NCBI GenBank assembly: GCA_014764605.1
Contig: JACXWG010000010.1
Location: 1 to 42,390 of the forward strand
Source: Quinella sp. 1Q5
Lineage (GTDB): Bacteria > Bacillota > Negativicutes > Selenomonadales > Selenomonadaceae
Direction: 5' to 3'
Length of the DNA stretch: 42,390 nt
The translations under genes were made by a program, and so were the position numbers. Numbering within the stretch: the stretch's first letter is position 1; each line of letters opens with the position of its first letter. Shown piece by piece: positions 9,181-18,743 of the stretch. The notes below the pieces were generated by a model, which was not told where the DNA came from, did not search any database, and saw nothing but the letters and a program-made list of their open reading frames with translations.

Positions 9181-10149
9181 TTGAAAATGAAGCTACACAA
9201 GGTCTTCAAGAGGGTAGTGACTGCAGTCTGTGCGTTGGCTTTGGCAGTAGGCGTCGCGGGTTGCGGCGGCGGCTCTGGCGAAAAGGAACAATTCATTAAC
9301 ATCGCTACTGGCGGCACAGCTGGCACTTATTATCCTATCGGCGGAGCTATTGCCGAAGTCCTAAACAAAAACGGCATGAACGCTTCCGCACAATCAACTG
9401 GTGCGTCCGTCGCCAATATCAACATGCTAAAGGACAAACAAGTTGAGCTTGCAATCGTTCAGAACGACATAACTTATTACGCAGTCAATGGCGAGGAAAT
9501 GTTCAAGGAAAGCGGCAAGGTCGAAAACCTTACGGGTATCGCGTCGCTTTATCCTGAAACGTGTCAATTCGTCGTCCGTGAAGACTCTGGCATTAAAAAG
9601 ATTGAGGACTTAAAAGGTAAACGCGTGGCAGTCGGTGCGGCGGGTTCTGGTGCTGAGGCTAATGCCCGTCAGATTCTCGAAGCTTACGGCATCACTTATG
9701 ACGACGTCGACGAGCAATTCCTTTCCTTCGCTGAAGGCTCCTACGCCCTCAAGGACGGCACCGTTGATGCGGCGTTCGTGACTGCTGGCTATCCTACTGC
9801 GTCCGTCCAAGATATTGCCTCCCAGAATAAGATTCGTCTCTTGCCTATCGGCGACGAGCAAATTAAAAAGCTCAACGAGAAATATCCGTTCTACACCAAG
9901 ACGACTGTCCCTGCAGGCACTTATCAGGGCTTTGAAGAGGAAGTCCCGACCGTCAGCGTTATGGCTATCCTTGTTGCCAATGACAGAATCGACGCGGCTC
10001 TCGGCGAAAAGCTCACGAAGGCTATTTTCGACAACCTAGACAAGATTGCGGCGGCGCACTCCGCAGGCAAGAGCATTACCAAAGCAACCGCGCTCGAAGG
10101 CATGGCCTTCATCAAGATGAACGAAGGCGCAACCAAGGTTCTCAAGTAA
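9181..10149 (+). CDS. TAXI family TRAP transporter solute-binding lipoprotein
   Basis: Lipobox VGVAGC; IATGGTAGTYYPIGGAIAEVLNK; SAQSTGASVANINMLKDKQVELAIVQND. TTG 9181 or ATG 9187 start. Confidence 0.92.
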   Translation: MKMKLHKVFKRVVTAVCALALAVGVAGCGGGSGEKEQFINIATGGTAGTYYPIGGAIAEVLNKNGMNASAQSTGASVANINMLKDKQVELAIVQNDITYYAVNGEEMFKESGKVENLTGIASLYPETCQFVVREDSGIKKIEDLKGKRVAVGAAGSGAEANARQILEAYGITYDDVDEQFLSFAEGSYALKDGTVDAAFVTAGYPTASVQDIASQNKIRLLPIGDEQIKKLNEKYPFYTKTTVPAGTYQGFEEEVPTVSVMAILVANDRIDAALGEKLTKAIFDNLDKIAAAHSAGKSITKATALEGMAFIKMNEGATKVLK

Positions 10150-10221
10150 AATTTTTTGACACGAATAAATTTTAACACGGCGTCGAGGATTCTCGGCGTC
10201 GATTTTTTTTGAGGAGGCACT

Positions 10222-10995
10222 ATGAATTTTATCGTGACGACGATTAGGAAGCCAACTGAGGCGGTCGAAACGCTTGCTAAGGAAATTTCTTTGAAACTCG
10301 GCGGGCAATTCGTAAAGCGTGAAGACTTATCCTTCGACGCGCTCAAGACGATTCACGGCGTGGAAAATATTCTGCTCGTCAAGAAGAATTCGTTAAGCGT
10401 CGTAACTTCGGAGGGTGAATTATTTTTCCACCCGAACACCGCACACCTTAGGATAAAAAATCTGCGCGGCGGCGAAGGCGACCGATTGATTGACGCGCTG
10501 AAAATCTCCGCTGGCTCGAAGGTTTTGGATTGCACGCTTGGTTTAGGCTCCGATGCCATTGTTGAAAGCTTCGTGGCGGGTAAGGTCGTCGCCCTAGAAG
10601 TCAATCCGCTTATCGCTGAAGTCGTCAGCCACGGCTTGAAGAATTTTTCCGACGAAAGCCCGCACATTTTGCAAGCTATGCGCCGCGTCGAAGTCATTAA
10701 CGTTGATTGCGGAGAGTTTTTGAAGATTTGCGCGGATAATTCGTTCGATGTGGTTTATTTCGACCCGATGTTCAGAAATCCAATTAAAACTAGCTCCGGA
10801 CTCAATCCTATTCGTCCGCTCGCCGATAATCGCCCGTTGACCAAAGAAATTGTCCGCGAAGCTTGCCGAGTTGCTAAAAATCGCGTCGTCATGAAAGAAC
10901 ATAGCGGCAGTTCGGAGTTTGAACGGCTCGGATTTGAAATTTTGGACGGCGGCAACTATAGTTCCGTTGCTTTCGGCGTCATTGACAAGGCATAA
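10222..10995 (+). CDS. Class I SAM-dependent methyltransferase (RsmJ-like)
   Basis: KVLDCTLGLGSDAIVESFVAGKVVALEVNP...DVVYFDPMFRNP. Confidence 0.82.
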   Translation: MNFIVTTIRKPTEAVETLAKEISLKLGGQFVKREDLSFDALKTIHGVENILLVKKNSLSVVTSEGELFFHPNTAHLRIKNLRGGEGDRLIDALKISAGSKVLDCTLGLGSDAIVESFVAGKVVALEVNPLIAEVVSHGLKNFSDESPHILQAMRRVEVINVDCGEFLKICADNSFDVVYFDPMFRNPIKTSSGLNPIRPLADNRPLTKEIVREACRVAKNRVVMKEHSGSSEFERLGFEILDGGNYSSVAFGVIDKA

Positions 10996-11010
10996 CGCCT
11001 CCTGTAGAAT
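10982..11010 (+). promoter_or_regulatory. Sigma70-type promoter for the C-C bond lyase gene
   Basis: TTGACA-17-TAGAAT inside the 3' end of the upstream methyltransferase gene. Confidence 0.7.
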
Positions 11011-11035
11011 CAAAAAAAAGTTTTGGAGGCAGTAA

Positions 11036-11962
11036 ATGTTTGACAAAGAAGTTTTGCAGTATAAAGTCGGCGGCTTGCTCTATATGCCCGCTTTCCAAAA
11101 AAATATCGTCCAAAAAATAGCAGAAGGCAAATTCCCGCGCCTAACGTCGATTGCTTTTTGTTTGGAAGACTCGATAAGCGACGAATCACTTGAGGCGGCG
11201 GAGGCGTCATTGAAAATCATCTTGCAAGAACTCGGAAGTTTGGAAAGATTGCCGCTCGTCTTCGTTAGGATTCGTTCGCCGCGTCATTTGGAAACTTTTC
11301 ATGAGGTAATCGGCTCTCGTTCAAAAATCTTGACGGGATATATCCTGCCAAAGTTCGATATGAGCAACGCGGCGGCTTATCTGCCACTCGCACGGCAAAT
11401 TAACCTTCCAATCATGCCGACGCTTGAAACCAATCGCATTTCAAGCCTTTTGACGCGCCGCACTGAACTTTTGAGCTTAAAACAAATCCTCGACGAATCA
11501 AAACCGCTTATTTTAAATATTCGCGTCGGTGTGAATGATTTCTGCAATCTGTATGGTCTTAGGCGCAATATCAATCAAACAATTTACGATTTAGGCATTG
11601 TTCGCGACGTGTTGATTGATATTCTGAACGTATTTGCTAAAGATTATGTCGTCGCTGGCTCCGTTTGGAATTATTTTAGCGGAAATTCCTGGTCTGAAGG
11701 TTTGCAAAGAGAATTGGAACTGGATAAGGCAAACGGTTTTATCGGCAAAAGTGCAATTCACCCCGCGCAGTTGCCGATTATTTTTGACGCTATGAAGGTC
11801 AGCCGCACAGATTTTGACGACGCAAATCAGATTTTGAATTGGCAATCGAATACTCACGGCGTCAGGAAGAGTTCTAACGGCTCGCGCATGAATGAAGTTA
11901 AATGCCATTTGAATTGGGCGCGGCGGGTTAAGATTCTCGCTGAACTTTACGGCGTAACATAA
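11036..11962 (+). CDS. HpcH/HpaI aldolase / citrate lyase beta-like C-C bond lyase (Ter-associated type)
   Basis: TIM-barrel lyase: YMPAFQKNIVQKIAEGKFPRLTSIAFCLEDSI, GYILPKF, IMPTLET, LNIRVGVNDFCNLYGLRR, GFIGKSAIHPAQ. Confidence 0.85.
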   Translation: MFDKEVLQYKVGGLLYMPAFQKNIVQKIAEGKFPRLTSIAFCLEDSISDESLEAAEASLKIILQELGSLERLPLVFVRIRSPRHLETFHEVIGSRSKILTGYILPKFDMSNAAAYLPLARQINLPIMPTLETNRISSLLTRRTELLSLKQILDESKPLILNIRVGVNDFCNLYGLRRNINQTIYDLGIVRDVLIDILNVFAKDYVVAGSVWNYFSGNSWSEGLQRELELDKANGFIGKSAIHPAQLPIIFDAMKVSRTDFDDANQILNWQSNTHGVRKSSNGSRMNEVKCHLNWARRVKILAELYGVT

Positions 11963-12001
11963 AATTGCGTTTAAATGCATTTTTCACTTTGCAAGCTCCA
12001 A

Positions 12002-12031
12002 ATCCCCAAAAATCGGGGCGTTTTTTTTATG
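12002..12031 (+). terminator. Terminator between C-C lyase and PRTase genes
   Basis: CCCCAAAAATCGGGGCGTTTTTTTT. Confidence 0.7.
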
Positions 12032-12175
12032 CCCGAAAATCCCGCATTGTGACGCCATTTTTTTAACGTAAAATTATCTGTACATAGAATTTTCCAATCG
12101 CCACTAAAAATCGCCCGTTTCAAACCTCAAATCGCCTCTCGGATTGAAATTTTTACTCTTAAGAGGATTTTTTGT

Positions 12176-12204
12176 TTGACGAACTGAATTTTTGCCTTTA
12201 AACT
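12176..12204 (+). promoter_or_regulatory. Sigma70-type promoter of the PRTase/StiP/HAD operon
   Basis: TTGACG-17-TAAACT, upstream of GGAGGCGG RBS and TTG start at 12233. Confidence 0.7.
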
Positions 12205-12232
12205 ATGAAAAACACTTTGGAGGCGGTTTATA

Positions 12233-13333
12233 TTGAAAATTTTTACTTCAAACGACGTTTTGCTACTCGCTAAGCGGCTCAACAATAAAAAACGTAATTA
12301 TTTGCTCGTAAATCCGATTCAAGGCAAACATTTGCCTACAAAACCTGCCGTCGCACTCGAAATGATGAATTCTCTTGGCGAAAAAGTCGCTAAAAACTAT
12401 TCTGAAGCCAGATTAGTAATCGGATTCGCTGAAACTGCCACTGCTATAGGCGCAATCGTCGCAAAAAACATTTCTGACGATTGTTTTTATCTTCAAACTA
12501 CGCGAGAAACCTTTAAAGTCGAATTTATTGAGTTTTTAGAGGAACATAGCCACGCGCCCGAACAAAAACTTTATTCAAAAGGACTTTCCGAGCTAATTAA
12601 TCAAACTTCGGAAATTATTTTCGTCGATGATGAACTTTCGACGGGCAAGACGCTACTAAATATCGTCCGCCAGCTGAAAAATAAATTCCACGCACTGAAC
12701 GATAAAAAAATTTGCGCGGCGTCGATAATCAATCGCTTATCGGAAGAAAATCTCGCGGCATTGGCGGCAGAAAATATTTCCTGCGTTTATCTCGTCAAAC
12801 TCAATCAAAGTTTCGACGTGGAAAAAATTTCCGTGGAGCCTGCACGCGAAGTCGAGCCGATTAATAAACGAATTCCGCCATATGAAATAAATTTTTCGGC
12901 TGACCCAAGACGCGGAGTAAAAATCGGCACATATATTAATCAATGCGATGAACTCGGAAATTTTATTGCTGAAATGCTCGGCGATGAAAAAATTGGCGAA
13001 TTTTTGATTTTAGGCACGGAAGAATTCATGTTGCCAGCGATTATTGCAGGTAATCACCTTGAATCAAAAAATTTTTCTATCTTTACGCACTCGACCACGC
13101 GCAGTCCGATTGGCATAAGCAATGATAAAAATTATCCGATTAATAATGGTTTTAAGCTCCGAAGTTTCTATAATTCAACGCGAACGACTTATATTTACAA
13201 TTTAAAGCACTATGACGCGGCAATTATCGTTACAAATGCCGAAAATTTTTCTTTAGGACTTGAAGATTTAATTTCTGCACTTAGTTTTCACGGAATAAAT
13301 AAGATTTTTTGTGTGGAGGTCAAAAATGTTTAG
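12233..13333 (+). CDS. Phosphoribosyltransferase with C-terminal TRSP domain (Ter-associated PRTase_2/TRSP)
   Basis: PRPP-loop EIIFVDDELSTGKT; C-terminal FTHSTTRSPIG (TRSP signature) and YDAAIIVTNA. Confidence 0.85.
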   Translation: MKIFTSNDVLLLAKRLNNKKRNYLLVNPIQGKHLPTKPAVALEMMNSLGEKVAKNYSEARLVIGFAETATAIGAIVAKNISDDCFYLQTTRETFKVEFIEFLEEHSHAPEQKLYSKGLSELINQTSEIIFVDDELSTGKTLLNIVRQLKNKFHALNDKKICAASIINRLSEENLAALAAENISCVYLVKLNQSFDVEKISVEPAREVEPINKRIPPYEINFSADPRRGVKIGTYINQCDELGNFIAEMLGDEKIGEFLILGTEEFMLPAIIAGNHLESKNFSIFTHSTTRSPIGISNDKNYPINNGFKLRSFYNSTRTTYIYNLKHYDAAIIVTNAENFSLGLEDLISALSFHGINKIFCVEVKNV

Positions 13334-14372
13334 CACATATCGCCCGCAAGATGTAAAAATTTTATTAAAAGACATCAGCGGACTTGTCGAGCCGCTAGGA
13401 ACAGCCGAACGCGAGAAATTAATCCAAGCGGGGCGGCATTATTCGGAAATGTTGCCGATTGAGTATGAGCCGTCGGAAAAATATTTGCAAGCATACTTCG
13501 ACGCCATCAAACGATATTCAAAGCTGACAGCCGCCGCCATCGCGAACGTCGCCCAAAAAATTTTCCTCGACAAGGGCAATAGCGTCGTCTTAGTTTCATT
13601 GGCGCGAGCCGGCACGCCGATTGGGATTCTGATTAAGCACTACCTGGAGAAAAATTTTTCTTGCCAGGTCGCCCATTACACGATTTCGATTATTCGCGGC
13701 GTCGGCATTGATAAAAACGCCGTGAATTTTATTTTGGCACGTCATAAGCCCGAAGAAATTCAATTCGTCGACGGCTGGACTGGCAAGGGAGCAATTCAAC
13801 GCGAATTAACCAACGCCATGAAAGATTTTCCCGAAATTAACAGTGGATTAGCGGTTTTGAGTGACCCGGCTGGCGTCGCGGAGAAATGCGGCACTCACGA
13901 GGACTTTTTAATCGCGAGTTCGTGTTTAAATTCGACAGTTAGCGGACTTTTGAGCCGAACTTTTCTGCGCAGTGACATAATCGGAGCGGAAGATTTTCAC
14001 GGCGCAGCTTTTTATCGCGAATTAGCCGACAAAGATTTAACTTATCAATTTATAGAGGCTATCGAGAGAAATTTTGACGCCACAACCGAAATAAAAAACT
14101 CCGCCGTCGAAAGTAACAGCGGACTTGCCGAAGTCAGAAGAATTGCCGAGGATTTTAAGATTGCTGATATTAATTTGATTAAACCGAGCATTGGCGAGGC
14201 AACGCGGGTATTATTACGCCGTTTGCCGTGGAAAATTTTAGTTCAAAGCCTAGACGACGAGAATTTAGCGCATTTATATCAATTAGCAAAGGAGAAAGGC
14301 GCGCCGCTCGAAGTTTATCCGCTGAAAAATTACAAAGCGTGCGGATTAATTCGACGGCTTGCCGATAATTAG
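13326..14372 (+). CDS. StiP-type PRTase/PELOTA protein (often annotated as cysteine protease StiP family)
   Basis: VSLARAGTPIGILIKHYL, IQFVDGWTGKGAIQRELT, SSCLNSTVSGLLSRTFLR, C-terminal PELOTA-like region. ATG 13326 with GGAGGT RBS; overlaps the upstream gene by 8 nt. Confidence 0.85.
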   Translation: MFSTYRPQDVKILLKDISGLVEPLGTAEREKLIQAGRHYSEMLPIEYEPSEKYLQAYFDAIKRYSKLTAAAIANVAQKIFLDKGNSVVLVSLARAGTPIGILIKHYLEKNFSCQVAHYTISIIRGVGIDKNAVNFILARHKPEEIQFVDGWTGKGAIQRELTNAMKDFPEINSGLAVLSDPAGVAEKCGTHEDFLIASSCLNSTVSGLLSRTFLRSDIIGAEDFHGAAFYRELADKDLTYQFIEAIERNFDATTEIKNSAVESNSGLAEVRRIAEDFKIADINLIKPSIGEATRVLLRRLPWKILVQSLDDENLAHLYQLAKEKGAPLEVYPLKNYKACGLIRRLADN

Positions 14373-14374
14373 TC

Positions 14375-15079
14375 ATGAAAATACTTTTCGCATGTGATTT
14401 GGACAATACGCTGATTCATTCACACAAATATCGCCGCGAAGATGATATTTGCATAGAAATTTACGAGGGGCGCGAGCAAAGTTTTATTTCAAGGCGGGCT
14501 TTGGACTTGCTCAAGAGAATTTCGGAAAAAATTTTATTTATACCCGTGACGACGCGTTCAATCACTCAATATCGGCGAATTTTCTGGACGGAAGACTTTT
14601 TGCCGCGTTATTCAGTCGTAGCCAATGGCGCGTATCTTTTGGACGGTGATAAACAGGAAAATTTTCTTAGCGAAGTCGCCACGCCTTACGAAACGGAAAT
14701 AAATCGGCAATTAGCTTCAGCAGATAAAAATATCTTCACCATAGCGCGAATCGTCGACGAAAGTTTTTTATTCCTGCGTTGCCGAGATGATATTGACCCC
14801 GAAGGAATTTCTTTCGACACGAATTTAACGGTTCAGCACACGGGGAAGAAGATTTATCTGTTTCCGCCGCTACTCAACAAGGGCGAGGCGTTAAGACTGC
14901 TGATAAAAAGATTTTCGCCCGATAAAGTCATAGCGGCGGGCGACAGCGCGATTGATTTGCCGATGCTTGAAGTTGCGGACGTTGCGTTTGGCAAAAAAAA
15001 TCTGCGCGGAGAAAATTTTATTCCCTTCGTCGACGCCGAAGAGTTCTTGGAAAGGATTTTACTTGCTACGTCAGTGTGA
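14375..15079 (+). CDS. HAD-superfamily phosphohydrolase (Ter-module type)
   Basis: MKILFACDLDNTLIHS, FIPVTTRSITQY, KGEALRLLIKRF, VIAAGDSAIDLPMLEVAD. Starts 2 nt after the upstream stop. Confidence 0.9.
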   Translation: MKILFACDLDNTLIHSHKYRREDDICIEIYEGREQSFISRRALDLLKRISEKILFIPVTTRSITQYRRIFWTEDFLPRYSVVANGAYLLDGDKQENFLSEVATPYETEINRQLASADKNIFTIARIVDESFLFLRCRDDIDPEGISFDTNLTVQHTGKKIYLFPPLLNKGEALRLLIKRFSPDKVIAAGDSAIDLPMLEVADVAFGKKNLRGENFIPFVDAEEFLERILLATSV

Positions 15080-15100
15080 CAAGCAATCACATAGATTTTC

Positions 15101-15147
15101 AAAATCGCCGTTAGTTGCTCAAATGTGACAATCATGCGGCGATTTTT
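15101..15147 (+). terminator. Terminator of the Ter-like operon
   Basis: AAAATCGCCG...CGGCGATTTTT, 26-nt loop. Confidence 0.55.
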
Positions 15148-15188
15148 AGTTTTTTAAACCAAAATCAGCCTTAAGAGTCTCAAAATTC

Positions 15189-15217
15189 TTGCCGAGTCAC
15201 AAAAATTCTTTTACAAT
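15189..15217 (+). promoter_or_regulatory. Promoter of the sorC/gut operon
   Basis: TTGCCG-17-TACAAT. Confidence 0.55.
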
Positions 15218-15263
15218 CGCCAAAACGAACAACAGATAAGCAAATTCGGGAGGCGGAAATCAA

Positions 15264-16202
15264 ATGACACCAGTTGAGCGCAGAATTTTAATCAAAGTTT
15301 CGACGATGTACTATCTCGAACACATGAAGCAAACAGAAATCGCAAAACGTCTCGGAGTTGAACGCACGACAATTAGCAAACACCTCAAACGGGCTCTCGA
15401 CCAAGGAATTGTAACCATAACCGTTGCCAACGAAAATTTCGAGGACATTGAATCGGCAATGGAAAAGCGTTTCGGGCTTAAGGAATGTTTTATCGTTCCG
15501 CGTAGCTATGACCTCCTTGCTATCAAACAAGCTATGGGGCGTGCAGGACTTCAACTCCTCCGCCGTATCGTATCGAACAAGCAAATAATCGGTCTGGCGT
15601 GGGGCACGTCGATTAGAGAGCTTACCCGCCATGCTCAAAATTCCAAAGTCCCGCAAATCGACGCAGACTTTGTTCCACTCGATGGCGGACCAGAGAATAT
15701 CGACAGCGAACTGCACGTCAACACCCTCTGCTACGAATTGGCGCGGGCGTTTGGCGGTCGTTGCCACTACATTTACGCGCCAGTTATCACCCGCACGGCT
15801 GAAATTCGCAACGCTATTATTCAAGACGCTAACTACGAAAAAATTTCCGCCTTCTGGAAGAAACTGGATATAGGGCTAGTCGGTATTGGTGCGCCGGTTA
15901 AGTCGTCGAACTTGGTTTGGATGGGCGAATTCGGACGGCAAGCCATAGAAAGTTTGATGAGAACGGGGACGGTTGGTGAGATTTGCTCGGTCTTCTACGA
16001 TAAGAACGGGCGCGAAGTCAAAACGGATTTCAGCGACCGGATTATCGGCGTAGAACTCGACACGCTACGCAATCTGAATTATTCAATCGGTATGGCGGCG
16101 TCGCGTGAAAAAGTTCCGGCGATTATGGGCGCGTGCAAGGGGCAAGCTATTAACGTTCTCATAACCGACGAGATGACCGCTAAGATTATGCTTAACGAGT
16201 AA
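15264..16202 (+). CDS. SorC-family sugar-responsive transcriptional regulator
   Basis: N-terminal HTH (TEIAKRLGVERTTISKHLKRA) and SorC sugar-binding domain (IGLAWGTSIREL, DIGLVGIGAP). Confidence 0.9.
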   Translation: MTPVERRILIKVSTMYYLEHMKQTEIAKRLGVERTTISKHLKRALDQGIVTITVANENFEDIESAMEKRFGLKECFIVPRSYDLLAIKQAMGRAGLQLLRRIVSNKQIIGLAWGTSIRELTRHAQNSKVPQIDADFVPLDGGPENIDSELHVNTLCYELARAFGGRCHYIYAPVITRTAEIRNAIIQDANYEKISAFWKKLDIGLVGIGAPVKSSNLVWMGEFGRQAIESLMRTGTVGEICSVFYDKNGREVKTDFSDRIIGVELDTLRNLNYSIGMAASREKVPAIMGACKGQAINVLITDEMTAKIMLNE

Positions 16203-16215
16203 GGAGGGCTTCGAC

Positions 16216-16620
16216 GTGTTAGGATATTTCGTGGCGTTGGCAGTCGTCGTTTGGATAGCGCAGACGGTCTTGGGCTTTTGGCAGTTTAAAAAGTTCAATC
16301 GACACCTAAAGGACTTGCGCAAGCTCGGCAGGGTTGCAATCGGTCGGGCTCGTGGATATTTCTCGGCGGGAGTTTTAATCCTGTTTGTCATTGACGACGA
16401 GTGCAGAATCCTAAAGGGCGAGATTATGGAAGGTCGAACAGTCTTTGCCAGCTTCAAACCCTTTAATCATTTTAACGGCTTGACGCTCTTTGAACTAAGC
16501 GACGACCTATGCAAAAGCATGAAACTTTCTCTTCAGCAGGGAATAGCGGTTATGTCGGCTCAAAAAGAATACGAGAGCTATAAATTCATAAAGACGCAGG
16601 AGAATCTTGCGGTTAGCTAG
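16216..16620 (+). CDS. gutM: Glucitol operon activator GutM-like protein
   Basis: Single N-terminal TM; WIAQTVLGFWQFKKFNRHLKDLRKLGRVAIGRARGYFSAGVLILFVID; precedes PTS glucitol genes. Confidence 0.85.
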   Translation: MLGYFVALAVVVWIAQTVLGFWQFKKFNRHLKDLRKLGRVAIGRARGYFSAGVLILFVIDDECRILKGEIMEGRTVFASFKPFNHFNGLTLFELSDDLCKSMKLSLQQGIAVMSAQKEYESYKFIKTQENLAVS

Positions 16621-16699
16621 ACGATTAACGGTTGAGGGCTAAGCGCGCAGTCTTCAACCTTAATCCATAGATTTAAAAGTTTTTCTAGGAGGGAATTTT

Positions 16700-17248
16700 A
16701 TGGACACATTGGTATCTTTCGCCCAAGCTTTTATCGGGCTGTTCAATCGCGGTGGTGAGACTCTAGCCGGTTGGGTATCTGGAATAATTCCGACGCTTAT
16801 CGTTCTGCTCGTCGCCATGAACGCAATAGTTAAGATGATTGGTAACGAACGAATCGAAAAATTCGCGGGCGTCTGCGCGGGCAATCCTCTTTCACGCTAC
16901 ATCGTCCTGCCCGTTATCGGAACGTTCTTCTTCTGCAACCCGATGACTTTATCCTTAGGCAAGTTCCTGCCCGAATTCTACAAGCCCAGCTATTATGCAA
17001 GTGCTTCTGGTTCGTGCCACACGCTTAACGGCATGTTCCCGCACATCAACCCCGGCGAATTGTTCGTTTATCTGGGCGTGGCAAACGGTATCACGACTCT
17101 TGGACTAAATCACATCGACCTTGCGTTGCGTTACTTGCTTATCGGTATCGTGATTAACTTCATCCGCGGTTGGGTAACGGACTTCTGCACCGCTTACGTT
17201 CAGAAGCAACAGGGCATTTCGCTTAGCAAGACTTTGAAGACGGCGTAA
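16700..17248 (+). CDS. srlA: PTS glucitol/sorbitol transporter subunit IIC
   Basis: [83 protein letters not shown]. Confidence 0.93.
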   Translation: MDTLVSFAQAFIGLFNRGGETLAGWVSGIIPTLIVLLVAMNAIVKMIGNERIEKFAGVCAGNPLSRYIVLPVIGTFFFCNPMTLSLGKFLPEFYKPSYYASASGSCHTLNGMFPHINPGELFVYLGVANGITTLGLNHIDLALRYLLIGIVINFIRGWVTDFCTAYVQKQQGISLSKTLKTA

Positions 17249-17260
17249 GGAGGAATTGAA

Positions 17261-18694
17261 ATGGCTGATTATAAAGCAGTAGTCGTTAAAGCGGGTAGCG
17301 GCGGCTTCGGCGGACCTTTAACGCTTGTCCCCGACGCGAAGAAAAATAAAGTCGTCAACATAACCGGCGGCGTCATGTCGAAGGTTGCACAGACACTCGC
17401 AGAGATGACAGGTTGCGAACTCGTCGACGGCTTCAAAACCCGCGTACCCGATGATGAAATCTTAGTCGTCGTAATTGACTGCGGCGGGACGTTGCGTTGC
17501 GGTATCTATCCCCAGAAAAGAATCTTTACAATCAACTTGAACGCAACGGGACCTTCGGGACCTTTGGCAGACCATATCAAAGCGGACATCTACGTTTCAG
17601 CAGTCAAGCCCGAAAATATTTCCTATGCGGAAGGCGTCGCGGCTCCTGCGGCAAGTGCGGCTCCCTCTGCTGGCGGCGGTTATAAATCAGTCGTCGTCAA
17701 GGCGGGCAGTGGCGGCTTCGGAGGACCTTTAACACTCGTTCCAGACGCGAAGAAAAATAAGGTCGTCAACATAACTGGCGGCGTCATGTCTCAAGTCGCC
17801 AAGACCCTATCCGAGATGACAGGTTGCGAACTCGTTGACGGCTTCAAAACTCGTGTGCCTGATGATGAAATTCTCGTTGTCGTCATCGATTGTGGTGGAA
17901 CCTTGCGTTGCGGCATTTATCCCCAGAAGAGAATCTTTACAATCAACTTGAACGCAACGGGCCCCAGCGGACCTCTCGCTGAACATATAAAATCAGATAT
18001 TTATTGTTCAGCCGTAAAACCCGATAACATCTCCTACGCGGACGGCTCGGCGGCTCCGGCTCCTGCACCTGCTCAACCTGCTAAAGATACATCTGGCGAT
18101 TCGGATAGCGCGATTAAAAAAGGCGGCTACGACACCAGCAAAAAAATTACCGAGCAATCGTCTGGCAGTCTCATGGCTAAAATCGGTCAATTCATGGGCG
18201 GTATCGTTTCTGTCTTCTATCAAGCGGGGCGCGACTCGATTAATACGATTATCCGCACGATTCTCCCGTTTATGGCGTTTGTTTCAATGCTAATCGGCGT
18301 TATTCTCGGCACGGGCATTGGCGACGTTATCGCAAACCTTCTCTCGCCTCTGGCAGGCAATATCGTCGGTCTCGTGATTCTGTCCTGTATATGTTCGTTC
18401 CCGTTCCTATCTCCGTTCTTAGGACCAGGCGCGGTTATCGCTCAAGTTATCGGTGTTCTTATCGGCGTTCAGATTGGCGAAGGCAACATTCCCCCGCATT
18501 TGGCACTGCCGGCACTGTTCGCTATCAATGCTCAATGCGCTTGCGACTTCGTACCCGTTGGTCTCGGCTTGGCAGAGGCTGATGCGGAAACCGTCGAAGT
18601 CGGCGTTCCTTCCGTGTTGTACTCGCGCTTTATCACTGGTCCAGTATCCGTCATCCTCGCGTGGCTTGCAAGCTTCGGTCTCTACGAATCATAA
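17261..18694 (+). CDS. srlE: PTS glucitol/sorbitol subunit IIB-IIB-IIC, tandem duplicated IIB domain
   Basis: Two near-identical IIB modules each with [18 protein letters not shown], then one C-terminal IIBC2 membrane domain ([21 protein letters not shown]...[45 protein letters not shown]). Confidence 0.93.
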   Translation: MADYKAVVVKAGSGGFGGPLTLVPDAKKNKVVNITGGVMSKVAQTLAEMTGCELVDGFKTRVPDDEILVVVIDCGGTLRCGIYPQKRIFTINLNATGPSGPLADHIKADIYVSAVKPENISYAEGVAAPAASAAPSAGGGYKSVVVKAGSGGFGGPLTLVPDAKKNKVVNITGGVMSQVAKTLSEMTGCELVDGFKTRVPDDEILVVVIDCGGTLRCGIYPQKRIFTINLNATGPSGPLAEHIKSDIYCSAVKPDNISYADGSAAPAPAPAQPAKDTSGDSDSAIKKGGYDTSKKITEQSSGSLMAKIGQFMGGIVSVFYQAGRDSINTIIRTILPFMAFVSMLIGVILGTGIGDVIANLLSPLAGNIVGLVILSCICSFPFLSPFLGPGAVIAQVIGVLIGVQIGEGNIPPHLALPALFAINAQCACDFVPVGLGLAEADAETVEVGVPSVLYSRFITGPVSVILAWLASFGLYES

Positions 18695-18743
18695 AAAAAT
18701 AGGTCTTTCGACCGTAAAAAATATAAAGGCAGGTAATTATACA

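Noticed and set aside
18453-18743. N-terminal extension of the EIIA-SDR ORF in the track
   Set aside because: Overlaps the upstream EIIBC gene in another frame; real ATG at 18744 starts exactly at EIIA homology.
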